Positions 41,021 through 50,616 of a DNA stretch of 64,000 nt are shown here, one piece after another. The translations under genes were made by a program, and so were the position numbers. This DNA comes from Bartonella sp. M0177 (lineage in GTDB: Bacteria; Pseudomonadota; Alphaproteobacteria; Rhizobiales; Rhizobiaceae), in contig NZ_JACFOY010000002.1 in assembly GCF_016102285.1 (NCBI RefSeq), positions 1-64,000 of the forward strand, in the 5' to 3' direction. Numbering within the stretch: the first letter of the stretch is position 1; each line of letters starts with the position of its first letter. A model generated the notes under the pieces. It saw nothing but the letters and a program-made list of their open reading frames with translations. It was not told where the DNA came from and did no database searches.

Positions 41021-41258
41021 TTTTTAGAGTTCAAATTGCTTCGTTTTTAAAAAACGGATAGCACCGTTTCAGATATTAGGGATGATTGATAAACTCCCCA
41101 AAAAAACGACGGAATTCGGCGTATGTTTGAAAGATAACTGGAGTGAGAGGCCAAAAATTTATAAACGCCGATAACGATATTTCCCGATTCCTTTTGAAAC
41201 TTTTTGCTCTTTCCTGTAAAAGATCGAATTAACATTTCTTTAACCGGTGGAGCAATCC

Positions 41259-43814
41259 TTGGCATTTCTGGATTTTCTATCTGAAAGTACAATCAGAAAC
41301 GCTTTTTTGAGCGGCAAGTGTTCTTTCGTGCTTGACCGCAACGCATCGGTTTTATTGTGGCTAGATGGTGCTGCTCTCAGGTTTTTCGGCTTTTCATCAC
41401 TTACCGATGCGCTTGATCGGGAAGAGATTTTCGATAGTGCAGTCAAACGCCAGATCGAAAATGGCATCAAAAGCGGCCGTCCGGTTCATTTGCGCGGAAA
41501 AAGCGGAACGGCACGTTCTTTCAATCTGTCACTCATATCCGGCGAGGCTCATGAATCAAATGAAACGAAGGGGGAAAATGCGCCAGACGAACAGAAACAG
41601 TTTATTTTTGCCTCGGAAGTCAATTCGACCGGAAAAACAAACAGGTCGCGCAAAGCGGCAAATGATATAAATCGGAATCTTTTGGTCACTCATCCGGAAG
41701 CACTTCTTGAAGGACTGGAAGACAAGAATATTTCGGCTGCTATTTTTGGTGACGGGAACAAAATCCTTGTACAGACAGGAAATTTTCAGCCTCTTGGCGA
41801 TGCGCTGCAAATTTTCCTTTCCTCTATTGACGGTTTTTCAACCGTTAAAACTTTGATGAAAAATGGCGAAGGAAAAGTACAGGTCAATGCTATTCACTTA
41901 AGTGAAATGCCGCAAAGCTTTCTCGTTCTTTGCTTCAATATCGCGTCTATAGATGAAAACGTGGCCGATCAGAACAATCAGAAGACAAATGAAAGGCCAG
42001 CCCATTTTACATGGCAAATGGACAAAAACGGCAAGTTCAGCAATTTTTCCGGCGCGTTTTATGATCTTGATGGTGACGCTGAAAAATTGCTTGGCCGTTC
42101 GCTTGCCGATCTTGATAATGAATATAAGAATGCCGGTTTTTTAAAACTTGAAGAAAAAATTTCGCAATGCACAGCCTTTCAAGACGAAATTGTTCGTTTC
42201 CCAACAAAAAGGGAGCAGGCGAATTTGGAAGTCTCTTTGTCAGGCCTTCCCGTTTTGTCGCTTGATGGAAAACTGGACGGGTTTCGCGGCTTTGGCACGA
42301 TGAAAGCTCCGGTCGACAGGCAGCCAAATCCAAAGAATGAAAATCAGAATGTTGCTGCTGTTACAACTGTCGAAAAGAAGTTAGCACCAGTACCGGAAAA
42401 GCCGGTCGAAAACGAAATAGTTCAAACGCGAGTATTGCCTGATCATATTGCACCGGATGATGCAGGCAAAACGGCTCTTGGGGGGCAAGAAAAACAAGCT
42501 GGACAGTCTCCGCGAGAGCAAGATACCGGCTCGGCTTTGAACAGTTCGGAACGCTCGGCTTTTCGTGAAATTGCCGAACGTTTGCGCAGTGAATTACAAT
42601 TGCCCGCCGTGGAGCGGCCGCTTTCAAAAGCTTCAAAAACCGATAAAACAGCTTATGATGAACAGTTGTCCGGAGAAAGCAAGTTTACCCCCGAAAAGTC
42701 TTCCCTTCTCAATTTGCTGGATACAGCAACAGACGGCTTTGTTTTTCTCAATAATGACGGGCTTATAGAAGGTTTTAGTGCAGCCGCATCGGCACTTACC
42801 GGCTATGATAAAGAGGATGTAGCAGGTCGTCCTTTTAAAAGCTTGTTCCGGCCGACCTCCGAAGAAGCGATCAATAATTATCTTGCAGCACTTAAAAGCG
42901 GTGGCGCAAACCGGTTATTCAATCGTGGTCAATCGGCCGATATTCAAACAAAAAGTGGTGATGACATTCGGGTTTTTGTCACACTCGTACCGCTTACCAA
43001 TCAAAAAGGATATGCCGGTCTCTTGCGCGATATGACGAATGTGTCGGCTCCAAGCCAGCCGATTTATGATAACGAAGTTTTTGCACAAACCATCCACGAG
43101 ATCAGAACACCGCTTAATGCCATGATCGGTTTTGCCGATATTATGCGGGAAGAACGGTTCGGCCGTATCGAAAACGAACGTTATCGTGGCTATTTGCGCG
43201 ACATTGTTTCTTCCGGAAAACATATATTGACCCTCGTTAACTCCTTTCTTGAAAAGGCAAAATCGCGTTACGAGGAAAAAACGCGCTCTGGAGAAGCAAA
43301 TGGCGAAAAGGCAATAGACAACCGCCAATCTTTAGTGCCGAGTTTTGACGTTATCCAGCAATTGAGGAAATCGGTTGCATTGTTTGAAAATCAGGCAAAC
43401 GAGAACGGCATTATCATTCGCATTACCATGCCGCCAAAAATACCGGCAATCGGAATTGATGCGCAGGAATTCAGGCAAATTATTTTCAATCTTCTGTCAA
43501 ATGCTATCCGTTTTACTCAAAGTGGCGGGCAAATTGTGGTGCATCTTTCAACCACAGACAAGAATTATGTAAAATTATCGGTGAGCGATAATGGTATCGG
43601 TATGAACGAGGAAGAAATGGCGCGCGCCCTTCAACCTTATGGACAGGTTGCAAGAAAAGACGGTCGTATCGGAGATGCAGTCTTTACCGGTACCGGTCTT
43701 GGCCTGCCGACGACAAAAGGTCTTGCCGAAAAAATTGGCGGAAGGCTCATCCTGCTATCAAAACCGGGGCAGGGAACAACAGTAGAAGTATTTTTTCCCG
43801 TTCGCCGTTCGTGA
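41259..43814 (+). CDS. PAS-domain sensor histidine kinase, PdhS/PleC-like
   Basis: Cytoplasmic histidine kinase of about 850 residues with no membrane span. A weak PAS-like region opens the protein, a long linker follows, and a clear PAS domain lies at about 480-595 (LLDTATDGFVFLNNDGLIEGFS). Then comes the phosphorylation site H613 in HEIRTPLNAMIGFADIM, followed by an ATPase domain with N box LLSNAIRF, G1 DNGIGM and G2 GTGLGL. The HisKA segment MREERFGRIENERYRGYLRDI strongly resembles PdhS/PleC/DivJ kinases, which steer cell polarity and division through DivK. I use the TTG at 41259 because GGTGGAG lies six bases upstream; a GTG at 41247 is in frame but would overlap that site. It follows the FtsK-type gene, another cell-cycle link. 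Confidence 0.87.
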   Translation: MAFLDFLSESTIRNAFLSGKCSFVLDRNASVLLWLDGAALRFFGFSSLTDALDREEIFDSAVKRQIENGIKSGRPVHLRGKSGTARSFNLSLISGEAHESNETKGENAPDEQKQFIFASEVNSTGKTNRSRKAANDINRNLLVTHPEALLEGLEDKNISAAIFGDGNKILVQTGNFQPLGDALQIFLSSIDGFSTVKTLMKNGEGKVQVNAIHLSEMPQSFLVLCFNIASIDENVADQNNQKTNERPAHFTWQMDKNGKFSNFSGAFYDLDGDAEKLLGRSLADLDNEYKNAGFLKLEEKISQCTAFQDEIVRFPTKREQANLEVSLSGLPVLSLDGKLDGFRGFGTMKAPVDRQPNPKNENQNVAAVTTVEKKLAPVPEKPVENEIVQTRVLPDHIAPDDAGKTALGGQEKQAGQSPREQDTGSALNSSERSAFREIAERLRSELQLPAVERPLSKASKTDKTAYDEQLSGESKFTPEKSSLLNLLDTATDGFVFLNNDGLIEGFSAAASALTGYDKEDVAGRPFKSLFRPTSEEAINNYLAALKSGGANRLFNRGQSADIQTKSGDDIRVFVTLVPLTNQKGYAGLLRDMTNVSAPSQPIYDNEVFAQTIHEIRTPLNAMIGFADIMREERFGRIENERYRGYLRDIVSSGKHILTLVNSFLEKAKSRYEEKTRSGEANGEKAIDNRQSLVPSFDVIQQLRKSVALFENQANENGIIIRITMPPKIPAIGIDAQEFRQIIFNLLSNAIRFTQSGGQIVVHLSTTDKNYVKLSVSDNGIGMNEEEMARALQPYGQVARKDGRIGDAVFTGTGLGLPTTKGLAEKIGGRLILLSKPGQGTTVEVFFPVRRS

Positions 43815-43984
43815 AATAAAGCCGGAATTTCAAGTGTTTTCAAGCGGGCTGGCACACTCCGGTTTCTGGAATGGCCAGCGCTTTGTATAATTTCTCAGGC
43901 AGTTCTGATGCCTGAATGATCGCTCTAATGAGCTTTTGAGTTTTATTGGAAATTGCGCTTTATCAAAATGCGCATTTACAAATA

Positions 43985-44398
43985 TTATTTTTTGGCAGCC
44001 AGCAGATCACGTATTTCTGTCAGCAATACCTCGTCACGGGGAACCGGCTTTGGTTCAGGGGCTTGTTGCTCTTTACGGTGCATTGCATTGATTGCTTTAA
44101 CGACAATGAAGAGCACCCATGCAATAATAAGAAAATTGATGAGCAAGGTAATAAAATGGCCATAGGCGATCGTTGCTCCGGCTTCGCGCGCGGCTGCAAG
44201 AGTTGTCTGTTTTTGACCGGCAAGCTGGATGAACATGTTGGAAAAGTCTATGCCACCGGTGATGAGCCCGATAACCGGCATGAGCAAATCGTTGACAATA
44301 GAATTGACAAGGCCGCCAAAGGCACCGCCGATAATAACACCGATGGCCAGATCAATCATATTGCCCTTTAATGCAAATTCCCGAAATTCTTTGAGCAT
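43985..44398 (-). CDS. mscL: Large-conductance mechanosensitive channel MscL
   Basis: A 137-residue pore protein that opens under membrane tension and saves cells from osmotic downshock. It starts [28 protein letters not shown], the conserved amphipathic helix plus first span with the gate glycines; the second span is [20 protein letters not shown]; the C-terminal [13 protein letters not shown] forms the cytoplasmic bundle. ATG at 44398 has AAAGG just upstream. The frame extends to 44449, but without family support. Confidence 0.97.
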   Translation of the reverse strand: MLKEFREFALKGNMIDLAIGVIIGGAFGGLVNSIVNDLLMPVIGLITGGIDFSNMFIQLAGQKQTTLAAAREAGATIAYGHFITLLINFLIIAWVLFIVVKAINAMHRKEQQAPEPKPVPRDEVLLTEIRDLLAAKK

Positions 44399-44556
44399 TA
44401 GCCTTTTCCTCGCCTCTTCATGGTCGTTTTCAATTCTCACAATAATCAATGCTGATTATGCTACGACCCTAAAATATGGCACTATAACGGGAAGAAAAGG
44501 CTTTTATTATTATTTCCTGCAAGAAGCTAAAAAACATCGTGCAGAATTTTCAGGAA

Positions 44557-44952
44557 TTAAAGTTTATCGGCGCCATTATCCGGCGAAGTCTGATTATCTT
44601 TAAAGTCGTTTTTAAACTTGTCGAAGAAATATTTCATTGTGTCATAAGCCTGATCCATATCCTGTTTGCTAGGCAGACCTGTTGTGGCTTTATTTTGCTG
44701 AAGCTCGGCAATTTTATCTTTCAACGTCTTGATTTCCTGCTCGTAACGCGCGCGTTCGTCACCGGAAATAGCGCAGGTTATTTTCCCGTCCTTATCAAGA
44801 CATTTGTCGATACTGCCGGTATCGGTATCAAGACGCAAATAACCGTCATCGACTTTTTGAAATTCAAAACGATGATCGGATGCAGAACCGATTGTTGTCA
44901 AACCGATGGCACAGCAGGATGCGAGAACAAGTGTTTTAAGAAAAGTCGACAT
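44557..44952 (-). CDS. Small exported protein, function unknown
   Basis: A 131-residue protein with a cleavable signal peptide (TFLKTLVLASCCAIGLTTIGSAS, cleavage near residue 25). A short domain follows with two cysteines in CLDKDGKITCAI that could form a disulfide. A predicted coiled coil (ERARYEQEIKTLKDKIAELQQ) and a charged tail complete it. It should sit in the periplasm or at the outer membrane. I do not recognise a family. Convergent or divergent neighbours give no hint. Confidence 0.72.
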   Translation of the reverse strand: MSTFLKTLVLASCCAIGLTTIGSASDHRFEFQKVDDGYLRLDTDTGSIDKCLDKDGKITCAISGDERARYEQEIKTLKDKIAELQQNKATTGLPSKQDMDQAYDTMKYFFDKFKNDFKDNQTSPDNGADKL

Positions 44953-45061
44953 TTTTATTCCTTGGTTGAAACTCTCCTATTCATTATATAGGGATGAATG
45001 AAAATATTTCCCATTCAATGGATTCCGATTTCCAGCGAAATAGCATATTGGCTCGAAAGTT

Positions 45062-45409
45062 ATGGCCTTGATTTATAAGATTGTGTCGAAAGACGAATGG
45101 AAAAAAGCCGAAGATTCAGGTGTTTTTTCTGGTGCTGCGGTCGATATTGCCGACGGTTTTATCCATTTTTCAACCGCCGAACAGGTGGCAGAGACGGCAA
45201 ACAAGCATTTTAAAGGCCAAACCGGTCTCTTGCTTGTCGCTGTTGACGAAGATCAACTTGATGAAGAGCTACTGCGTTATGAAGTGTCTCGCGGGGACGC
45301 ATTTTTCCCTCATCTTTATGGTGACTTATCGCTTGACGCTGTTGTCGGTGTCAGTCCTTTCGAGGCTGACGAAAACGGCCTATTCGAGTTCAGCGAGGTT
45401 CTGCCATGA
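45062..45409 (+). CDS. DUF952 family protein
   Basis: A 115-residue cytoplasmic protein. The opening [15 protein letters not shown] and the middle [20 protein letters not shown] are the hallmarks of DUF952, whose members resemble the ADP-ribosyltransferase/RNA 2'-phosphotransferase-like fold in predictions; no activity is established to my knowledge. Its stop overlaps the pyrD start by four bases (ATGA), so the two genes are translationally coupled. The DUF952-pyrD pairing is, as far as I recall, common in this order. Confidence 0.87.
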   Translation: MALIYKIVSKDEWKKAEDSGVFSGAAVDIADGFIHFSTAEQVAETANKHFKGQTGLLLVAVDEDQLDEELLRYEVSRGDAFFPHLYGDLSLDAVVGVSPFEADENGLFEFSEVLP

Positions 45410-46494
45410 ACTTTTATCGTTCTTTTTTACGCCCGTTGGTTTTCTGCCTGTCGCCGGAAAAAGCCCACAAGCTTTCTATCCTAGCATTGAAAGCGGGCTT
45501 CGGTTCGGGGGCGGTAATCCATGACCAACGTTTGAGCGTGAACATAGCCGGACTGGAATTTCCGAATTTTTTAGGCTTGGCTGCCGGTTTTGATAAAAAT
45601 GCCGAAGTTCCCGATCAAATATTGCGTTTGGGCTTCGGCTTTAGCGAAGTTGGTACAATCACGCCGCGTCCGCAAGCGGGTAACCCTCAACCCCGTCTCT
45701 TTCGTCTTCGTGAAGACGAAGCTGTTATCAATCGCATGGGGTTTAACAATGAGGGGCATGAAGCTGCCCATAAACGGCTCGCCAAGCGTAAAAAGCAGGG
45801 CATTGTCGGGGTCAATATCGGCGCGAACAAGGATTCGGATGATCGTATTCTCGACTATTCGCGCGGCATCCATTGTTTTTATGATGTTGCAAGCTTTTTC
45901 ACCATCAATATTTCATCACCGAACACACCGGGCTTACGGAATTTGCAAGCCCGTGACAGTTTGAAGGAATTGCTCCTCTCGGTGAGCGGGGCAAGAACGG
46001 AAGAAAAGCAAAAGACGGGTGTGCATGTTCCGGTCTTTTTAAAGATAGCACCTGATTTGACCGAAGAAGGGCTTGATGATGTCGCCGCCGAGCTTCTCGC
46101 CTCGGATGTTGACGGGCTTATTGTTTCCAATACGACACTTTCCAGAACAGGTCTTGAAAATAAAAGCTTCAGTGGCGAATCGGGCGGGCTTTCCGGCAAG
46201 CCGCTATTTGAACGCTCGACAATCATTCTTGCGAAAATGCGCAAGAGATTGCAGCAACAAAAACCGATTATCGGGGTCGGCGGTGTTTATGACGCGAAAA
46301 CAGCGCTGGAAAAAATCAAAGCCGGTGCCGATCTTGTCGAACTTTATAGCGCGATGGTTTATGAGGGTGCTGGGCTTGCGAGACACATTCTGGAAAATGT
46401 GCTTGAAACCATGAAAAAAGATGGTGTGAAAAAGATAGAGGAGTATCGCGACCTGTCTTTGGATGAATGGGCAAACCGCAAAATTCCTGATTAA
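45406..46494 (+). CDS. pyrD: Dihydroorotate dehydrogenase, class 2 (quinone-linked) PyrD
   Basis: Oxidises dihydroorotate to orotate in pyrimidine synthesis and passes electrons to quinone. At 362 residues it is class 2, with the N-terminal membrane-associating helices ([18 protein letters not shown]). FMN and substrate segments [23 protein letters not shown] and [15 protein letters not shown] are present, with the catalytic serine of class 2 enzymes near SPNTPGLR, and later IVSNTTLSR and [16 protein letters not shown]. No damage seen. Confidence 0.96.
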   Translation: MNFYRSFLRPLVFCLSPEKAHKLSILALKAGFGSGAVIHDQRLSVNIAGLEFPNFLGLAAGFDKNAEVPDQILRLGFGFSEVGTITPRPQAGNPQPRLFRLREDEAVINRMGFNNEGHEAAHKRLAKRKKQGIVGVNIGANKDSDDRILDYSRGIHCFYDVASFFTINISSPNTPGLRNLQARDSLKELLLSVSGARTEEKQKTGVHVPVFLKIAPDLTEEGLDDVAAELLASDVDGLIVSNTTLSRTGLENKSFSGESGGLSGKPLFERSTIILAKMRKRLQQQKPIIGVGGVYDAKTALEKIKAGADLVELYSAMVYEGAGLARHILENVLETMKKDGVKKIEEYRDLSLDEWANRKIPD

Positions 46495-46851
46495 GCGCGT
46501 TTACTAAAAACTTGGTTCCCCAAAAGTACCCAAGCAGCGCCTGAAAAGTACGACGCGGTTTTCTTAAAAAAACATCGCAATAGAGAGAAAGTCTGATTTT
46601 CAAAAACTGTTGATTGCGCGTTTTGGGGGACAGGAAAGGAAAGGCTTTTTCTGGCGTGTTTTATCTCGCATCGATTGCCAATTTAATAAGCTCCATTATG
46701 CGGGCGGAATAAAAGTTTCAGTGATTTTGCAGTCTATCGCAGACAAAAATCCAATGAAAATGCCAATAAATAGAGTTTAAATGCGCTAAGGCACTTGCAA
46801 AATTGTTCGATCTTCCGTATGTCACCCGTCAGAATGTTTCATTCTGGCGAT
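46495..46851. other. Intergenic region before tRNA-His
   Basis: About 360 bases with no gene. It should hold the tRNA-His promoter in its last 60 bases. No hairpin terminator for pyrD stands out. Confidence 0.4.
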
Positions 46852-46928
46852 GCGGTTGTAGCTCAGTTGGTTAGAGCGCTGGTTTGTGGCACCAGAGGTC
46901 GTAGGTTCAACTCCCACCAACCGTACCA
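46852..46928 (+). tRNA. tRNA-His (GTG)
   Basis: A 77-nt cloverleaf with anticodon GTG in the loop TTTGTGGC, T-arm GGTTCAACTCC and encoded CCA at 46926-46928. The base before G1 is T, so no G-1 is encoded, and the discriminator is A. Most bacteria encode G-1 and C73; this exception is an established trait of alphaproteobacteria. Confidence 0.95.
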
Positions 46929-47572
46929 TTTTCCCTCAAGCTTTTCGGTTGTTTTAAAAAGTGTGCACTTTTGCATAAGCGCTTTCATCTACGTAAAAGC
47001 AGAAGAAAGATGACCGGCTTTGCGCGGTTTAAAAAAATTCGAATAGAGACGCGCTGACAGCTTAAAAAAGAGCCTGAAGTACCATGTTCGGACAAAGAAA
47101 CGGCTTCGAATTTCCGGTGATTTTTGTTGGAAACCGGAGTCTTGAATAATTTGCGTTATGAACCGATGATTTTTATGTCCGACGGGCTTTTTATTCGGCA
47201 ACCGGCAAGCCAAATGGCAAGATCGGCTAATGGCTTGAAATAACATTTTGCTGCCAAATTCTTAAAACCCGTCCGATTTGCAAATCGGAATATCGGCTAA
47301 AGATTGACGTAATAAAAGCTTTGCAAGGTCTTTATTCCATGAGGTAATATGAACTCATGCGGCCAAGGCTTAAGACGGGCAGGGGGAAATAAAATAAGAA
47401 GATCAAGATCAGCTTGGGGCAAGACGGGACGAATAGATTATATCCGGTTTCGATAAATTGATAATCTGACGGGAGCGACAAACGTCCGGTTGACAAAAGA
47501 CGGTGGTCGTCACAATTTTTGAAACTCGATAGCCGATATCTATAGACCATAGAAACTTCAATTTGGTGTTTT
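46929..47572. other. Intergenic region upstream of the puuA-like gene
   Basis: About 640 bases without a supported gene. It contains the perfect 16-base palindrome CCGATTTGCAAATCGG at 47273-47288, about 285 bases before the puuA-like start. No other structure was seen. Confidence 0.5.
47273..47288. promoter_or_regulatory. 16-base perfect palindrome, possible operator
   Basis: CCGATTTG/CAAATCGG is a perfect dyad. Length and position upstream of a catabolic pair suggest a repressor site, but it could also be a small hairpin without function. No matching regulator gene is in the window. Confidence 0.35.
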
Positions 47573-49000
47573 ATGACGTTAAAAAAAACAAAAAAGACAA
47601 AAGATAAGAGCACAAAGCTGCAACATGCTTATCTCAAGAATATTTATGGCGTAAAAAATTGGCACGAAGCCTCGGAGTGGCTGGCTTTTCGCGGTATTGA
47701 AGACATTGAATGTATTACCCCCGATCAGGCCGGTGTCGCTCGCGGCAAAATGATGCCGTCGAACAAATTTACGTCCGATACGTCGCTTGCTCTGCCTTCG
47801 GCTGTGTTTATGGCAACAATTTCCGGCGATTATCCCGAAGATGGCAACGGTTTCCATTATCCGGCCGATGATGGTGATTTACGATTGGAACCCGATCTTG
47901 CAACTTTAAGCGTTGTCCCGTGGGAAGATGATCCGACCGCACAAGTTATTTGCGATATTGTTTACCAGAGCGGTAAAAGGGTTGAATTTACGCCGCGCAA
48001 TGTTTTGCGCAATGTTGTGGAAGAATACACAAAACTGGGGTTGAAACCGGTGGTGGCACCGGAAATAGAATTTTATCTTGTCCAGAAAAATCCTGATCCC
48101 GATTATCCTTTAACACCTCCTGTCGGCCGCTCCGGTCGCGCTATTGGTGGCGGGCAGGGCTATTCTATTGCCGGTGTTAACGAATTTGACGAACTGATCG
48201 ACGATATGTACCATTTTTCCGAGGCGCAAGGCTTGGAAATCGACACATTGATTCATGAAGAAGGGGCAGGCCAGCTCGAAATCAATTTGCGTCACGGCGA
48301 TCCGATCGAACTTGCCGATCAGGTTTTTCTGTTCAAACGCACCATACGAGAAGCGGCATTCAAGCATGATATGTATGCCACCTTTATGGCAAAACCCATA
48401 GAGGGGCAGCCCGGTTCAGCCATGCATATCCATCAATCTATTGTCGACGTGAAGACCGGCAACAATATTTTTACGCGTTCCGACGGGAGTGAAAGCGAGG
48501 CCTTCCGGCATTTTCTGGGTGGCTTACAAAAGCATATGGCAAGTGCAATGGTTATGCTTGCCCCATATGTCAATTCCTATCGCCGGTTGGTGCCGGATCT
48601 TTCGGCACCGGTCAACCTCCATTGGGGCTATGACAACCGGACCACGGCCTTCCGTGTTCCCCGTTCGGCACCTCAAGCGCGACGTGTTGAAAATCGCCTT
48701 CCATCATCCGATGCCAATCCCTATCTTGCACTTGCAGCATCACTCGCCTGCGGCCTTATCGGTCTTGTCGACAAACTTAAGCCTGACGAGCCATCGTCAA
48801 AGACTGTTAATGCTGATCATGTAGATTTGCCCCGTGGTCTTGTCGAGGCGGTGGCGTTGTTTGACGAGAATAAACGGTTACGTTCGGTGCTGGGGGACAC
48901 ATTCGTTAACACTTATGCGGCTATAAAACGGCAAGAATTCGAAACGTTTATGGAAGTTATCAGTCCTTGGGAGCGGGAATATTTGCTGCTCAATGTGTAG
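47573..49000 (+). CDS. Glutamine synthetase-like gamma-glutamylpolyamine synthetase (PuuA-like)
   Basis: A 475-residue member of the glutamine synthetase superfamily. It has PEIEFYLVQ (first metal glutamates), HEEGAGQLEINL, MHIHQSI with the ATP-site histidine, and WGYDNRTTAFRVP. The sequence and size are those of the PuuA/GlnA3-type group that joins glutamate to putrescine or other amines, not housekeeping GlnA: there is no adenylylation-site tyrosine segment. The start has a lysine-rich N-terminus (MTLKKTKKTKDKS). The next gene is a PuuB-like oxidase 11 bases later, so the pair should work in polyamine breakdown. The amine substrate is not certain. Confidence 0.86.
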   Translation: MTLKKTKKTKDKSTKLQHAYLKNIYGVKNWHEASEWLAFRGIEDIECITPDQAGVARGKMMPSNKFTSDTSLALPSAVFMATISGDYPEDGNGFHYPADDGDLRLEPDLATLSVVPWEDDPTAQVICDIVYQSGKRVEFTPRNVLRNVVEEYTKLGLKPVVAPEIEFYLVQKNPDPDYPLTPPVGRSGRAIGGGQGYSIAGVNEFDELIDDMYHFSEAQGLEIDTLIHEEGAGQLEINLRHGDPIELADQVFLFKRTIREAAFKHDMYATFMAKPIEGQPGSAMHIHQSIVDVKTGNNIFTRSDGSESEAFRHFLGGLQKHMASAMVMLAPYVNSYRRLVPDLSAPVNLHWGYDNRTTAFRVPRSAPQARRVENRLPSSDANPYLALAASLACGLIGLVDKLKPDEPSSKTVNADHVDLPRGLVEAVALFDENKRLRSVLGDTFVNTYAAIKRQEFETFMEVISPWEREYLLLNV

Positions 49001-49011
49001 GATATCAATTT

Positions 49012-50295
49012 ATGTTTCACGAAAACAATATATCACCGGGGCTATCCTGGTATGAATTCAGTGTAGCCGAACGCCCGACCTATCCTTCTCTCCATGAAAA
49101 AAAAGATTGTGATGTCGCGATAATCGGTGGCGGCTTCACCGGACTTTCCGCAAGCTATCATCTGGCAAAAGCGGGCTTGAGTGTTGTGCTCGTCGACGCG
49201 GCGCGGTTTGGTGACGGAGCGTCCGGCCGCAATGGTGGACAACTTGGAACAGGTCAGCGTCAATGGGTGGAAAAGCTTGAAAAAACACTGGGGTTCGAAC
49301 GGACAAAAGCTCTGTTCGATCTCGCTGAAGAAGCCAAGAAAGATATATTGGACTTTCAAGAGAAAGGCATAATCGATCTCGATTATGTTCCCGGACAACT
49401 GTCTCTTGCTTATAAAAAACGCGAGATTGGCGCCTATCAGGAGCATGTCGCCAATATGCTCCGTTATGGCTATGACAAATTGTCTTTTATGGACAGCAAG
49501 GAGACACATGAGCGTTTGGGGGCGGATTTTTATTATGGAGGAATTCGCGATACCGGTACCGGCCACATCAATCCGCTAAAACTTGTTGTCGGGCTTGCCA
49601 ATCTTGCTTCGAAAGCAGGTGTGCAACTTTATGAAAAAACCCGTGCTACGGCAGTTCGCACCGAAGGCGATAAATGTATTGTTACGACGAACGAGGGATA
49701 TATCGTAGCCAAGCAGGTTTTGCTTGCTACCAATGGTTATGATCTGGGTTTGCAACGTTTCGTCGAAAAATATATTGTGCCGATACGTTCCTATATCGGA
49801 GCAACCGCCCCTTTACCAATCGATAGCGAAATTTTGCGTGGCGGCGAAGCTGTTGATGATTCGCGTTTTGTTGTGCGCTATTTCAGAAAAAGTGCCGATA
49901 ACCGTTTATTATTCGGAGGGGTTGAAAGCTATGACCGTTCGGTTATTGACCATCTTGCCGAACGTATTCGTGCCCAGATTGTAGAGATTTTCCCGAAATT
50001 GGGTCAAATCGAACTCACCCATTGCTGGGGAGGGACAGTTGGCATTACCGTCGAACGCATGCCTTATATCCGTGACATTATGCAAAATGTTACGTATTGC
50101 GGCGGTTATTCCGGTCATGGTGTGATGCTGGCGCCTTTTATGGGTAAGCTTTATGCAGAATCTCTTCTTGGAAAGGGCGACCGGCTTTCTCTCTTCAAAG
50201 AATTGAAAATTTCTTCTTTTCCGGGTGGAACAGCATTGAAGGCGCCACTTCTTTGGATGGCAATGCGGTTTTTTGCCTTGATGGATCGATTCTAA
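49012..50295 (+). CDS. FAD-dependent gamma-glutamylpolyamine oxidase (PuuB-like)
   Basis: A 427-residue flavoprotein of the DAO family. The N-terminal FAD motif is IIGGGFTGLSASYHLAKAGLSVVLVDA, followed by GDGASGRNGGQ, which is typical of PuuB/OrdL oxidases; the C-terminal part has CGGYSGHGVMLAPFMG, the second flavin-binding stretch. It should oxidise the gamma-glutamyl polyamine to an aldehyde, with release of hydrogen peroxide and ammonia. The ATG at 49012 follows the puuA-like stop by 11 bases. PuuC and PuuD are not beside it; an aldehyde dehydrogenase elsewhere would be needed. Confidence 0.88.
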   Translation: MFHENNISPGLSWYEFSVAERPTYPSLHEKKDCDVAIIGGGFTGLSASYHLAKAGLSVVLVDAARFGDGASGRNGGQLGTGQRQWVEKLEKTLGFERTKALFDLAEEAKKDILDFQEKGIIDLDYVPGQLSLAYKKREIGAYQEHVANMLRYGYDKLSFMDSKETHERLGADFYYGGIRDTGTGHINPLKLVVGLANLASKAGVQLYEKTRATAVRTEGDKCIVTTNEGYIVAKQVLLATNGYDLGLQRFVEKYIVPIRSYIGATAPLPIDSEILRGGEAVDDSRFVVRYFRKSADNRLLFGGVESYDRSVIDHLAERIRAQIVEIFPKLGQIELTHCWGGTVGITVERMPYIRDIMQNVTYCGGYSGHGVMLAPFMGKLYAESLLGKGDRLSLFKELKISSFPGGTALKAPLLWMAMRFFALMDRF

Positions 50296-50616
50296 AAATA
50301 GTGATTGTTAATTCGTCGCCTTGAAGAATGAAGCGGCTAGCGCAAAATTGATGAATGACAATATTTGCGCTTGAACGCATCGGATGCGCATTGTCTTCCA
50401 TTGGAAACGCCTCTTGGAAGCACCGGAATTGACGGGAAAATTGTGTTTCTCCAAAGGGGAAACGCCGGATTGCTTGTTTTTGATTGCCCGTACAATAAAT
50501 TTAATGGTGAAGTAACCGGCAAATTAACAGCTTATTCAGCACCTCAAGGCATATATATCGTGATATAAATAAGATTTAAGACTAGAGGTAAAGCGTCTGA
50601 GGACTTTGGTATTTCT
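50296..50616. other. Intergenic region upstream of zwf
   Basis: About 320 bases. It should contain the promoter for zwf-pgl-edd. A small plus-strand frame (50365-50568) has no recognisable sequence or ribosome binding site. No operator was identified. Confidence 0.4.

Noticed and set aside
50365-50568. 67-codon frame before zwf
   Set aside because: No ribosome binding site or recognisable motif; lies where the operon promoter is expected.
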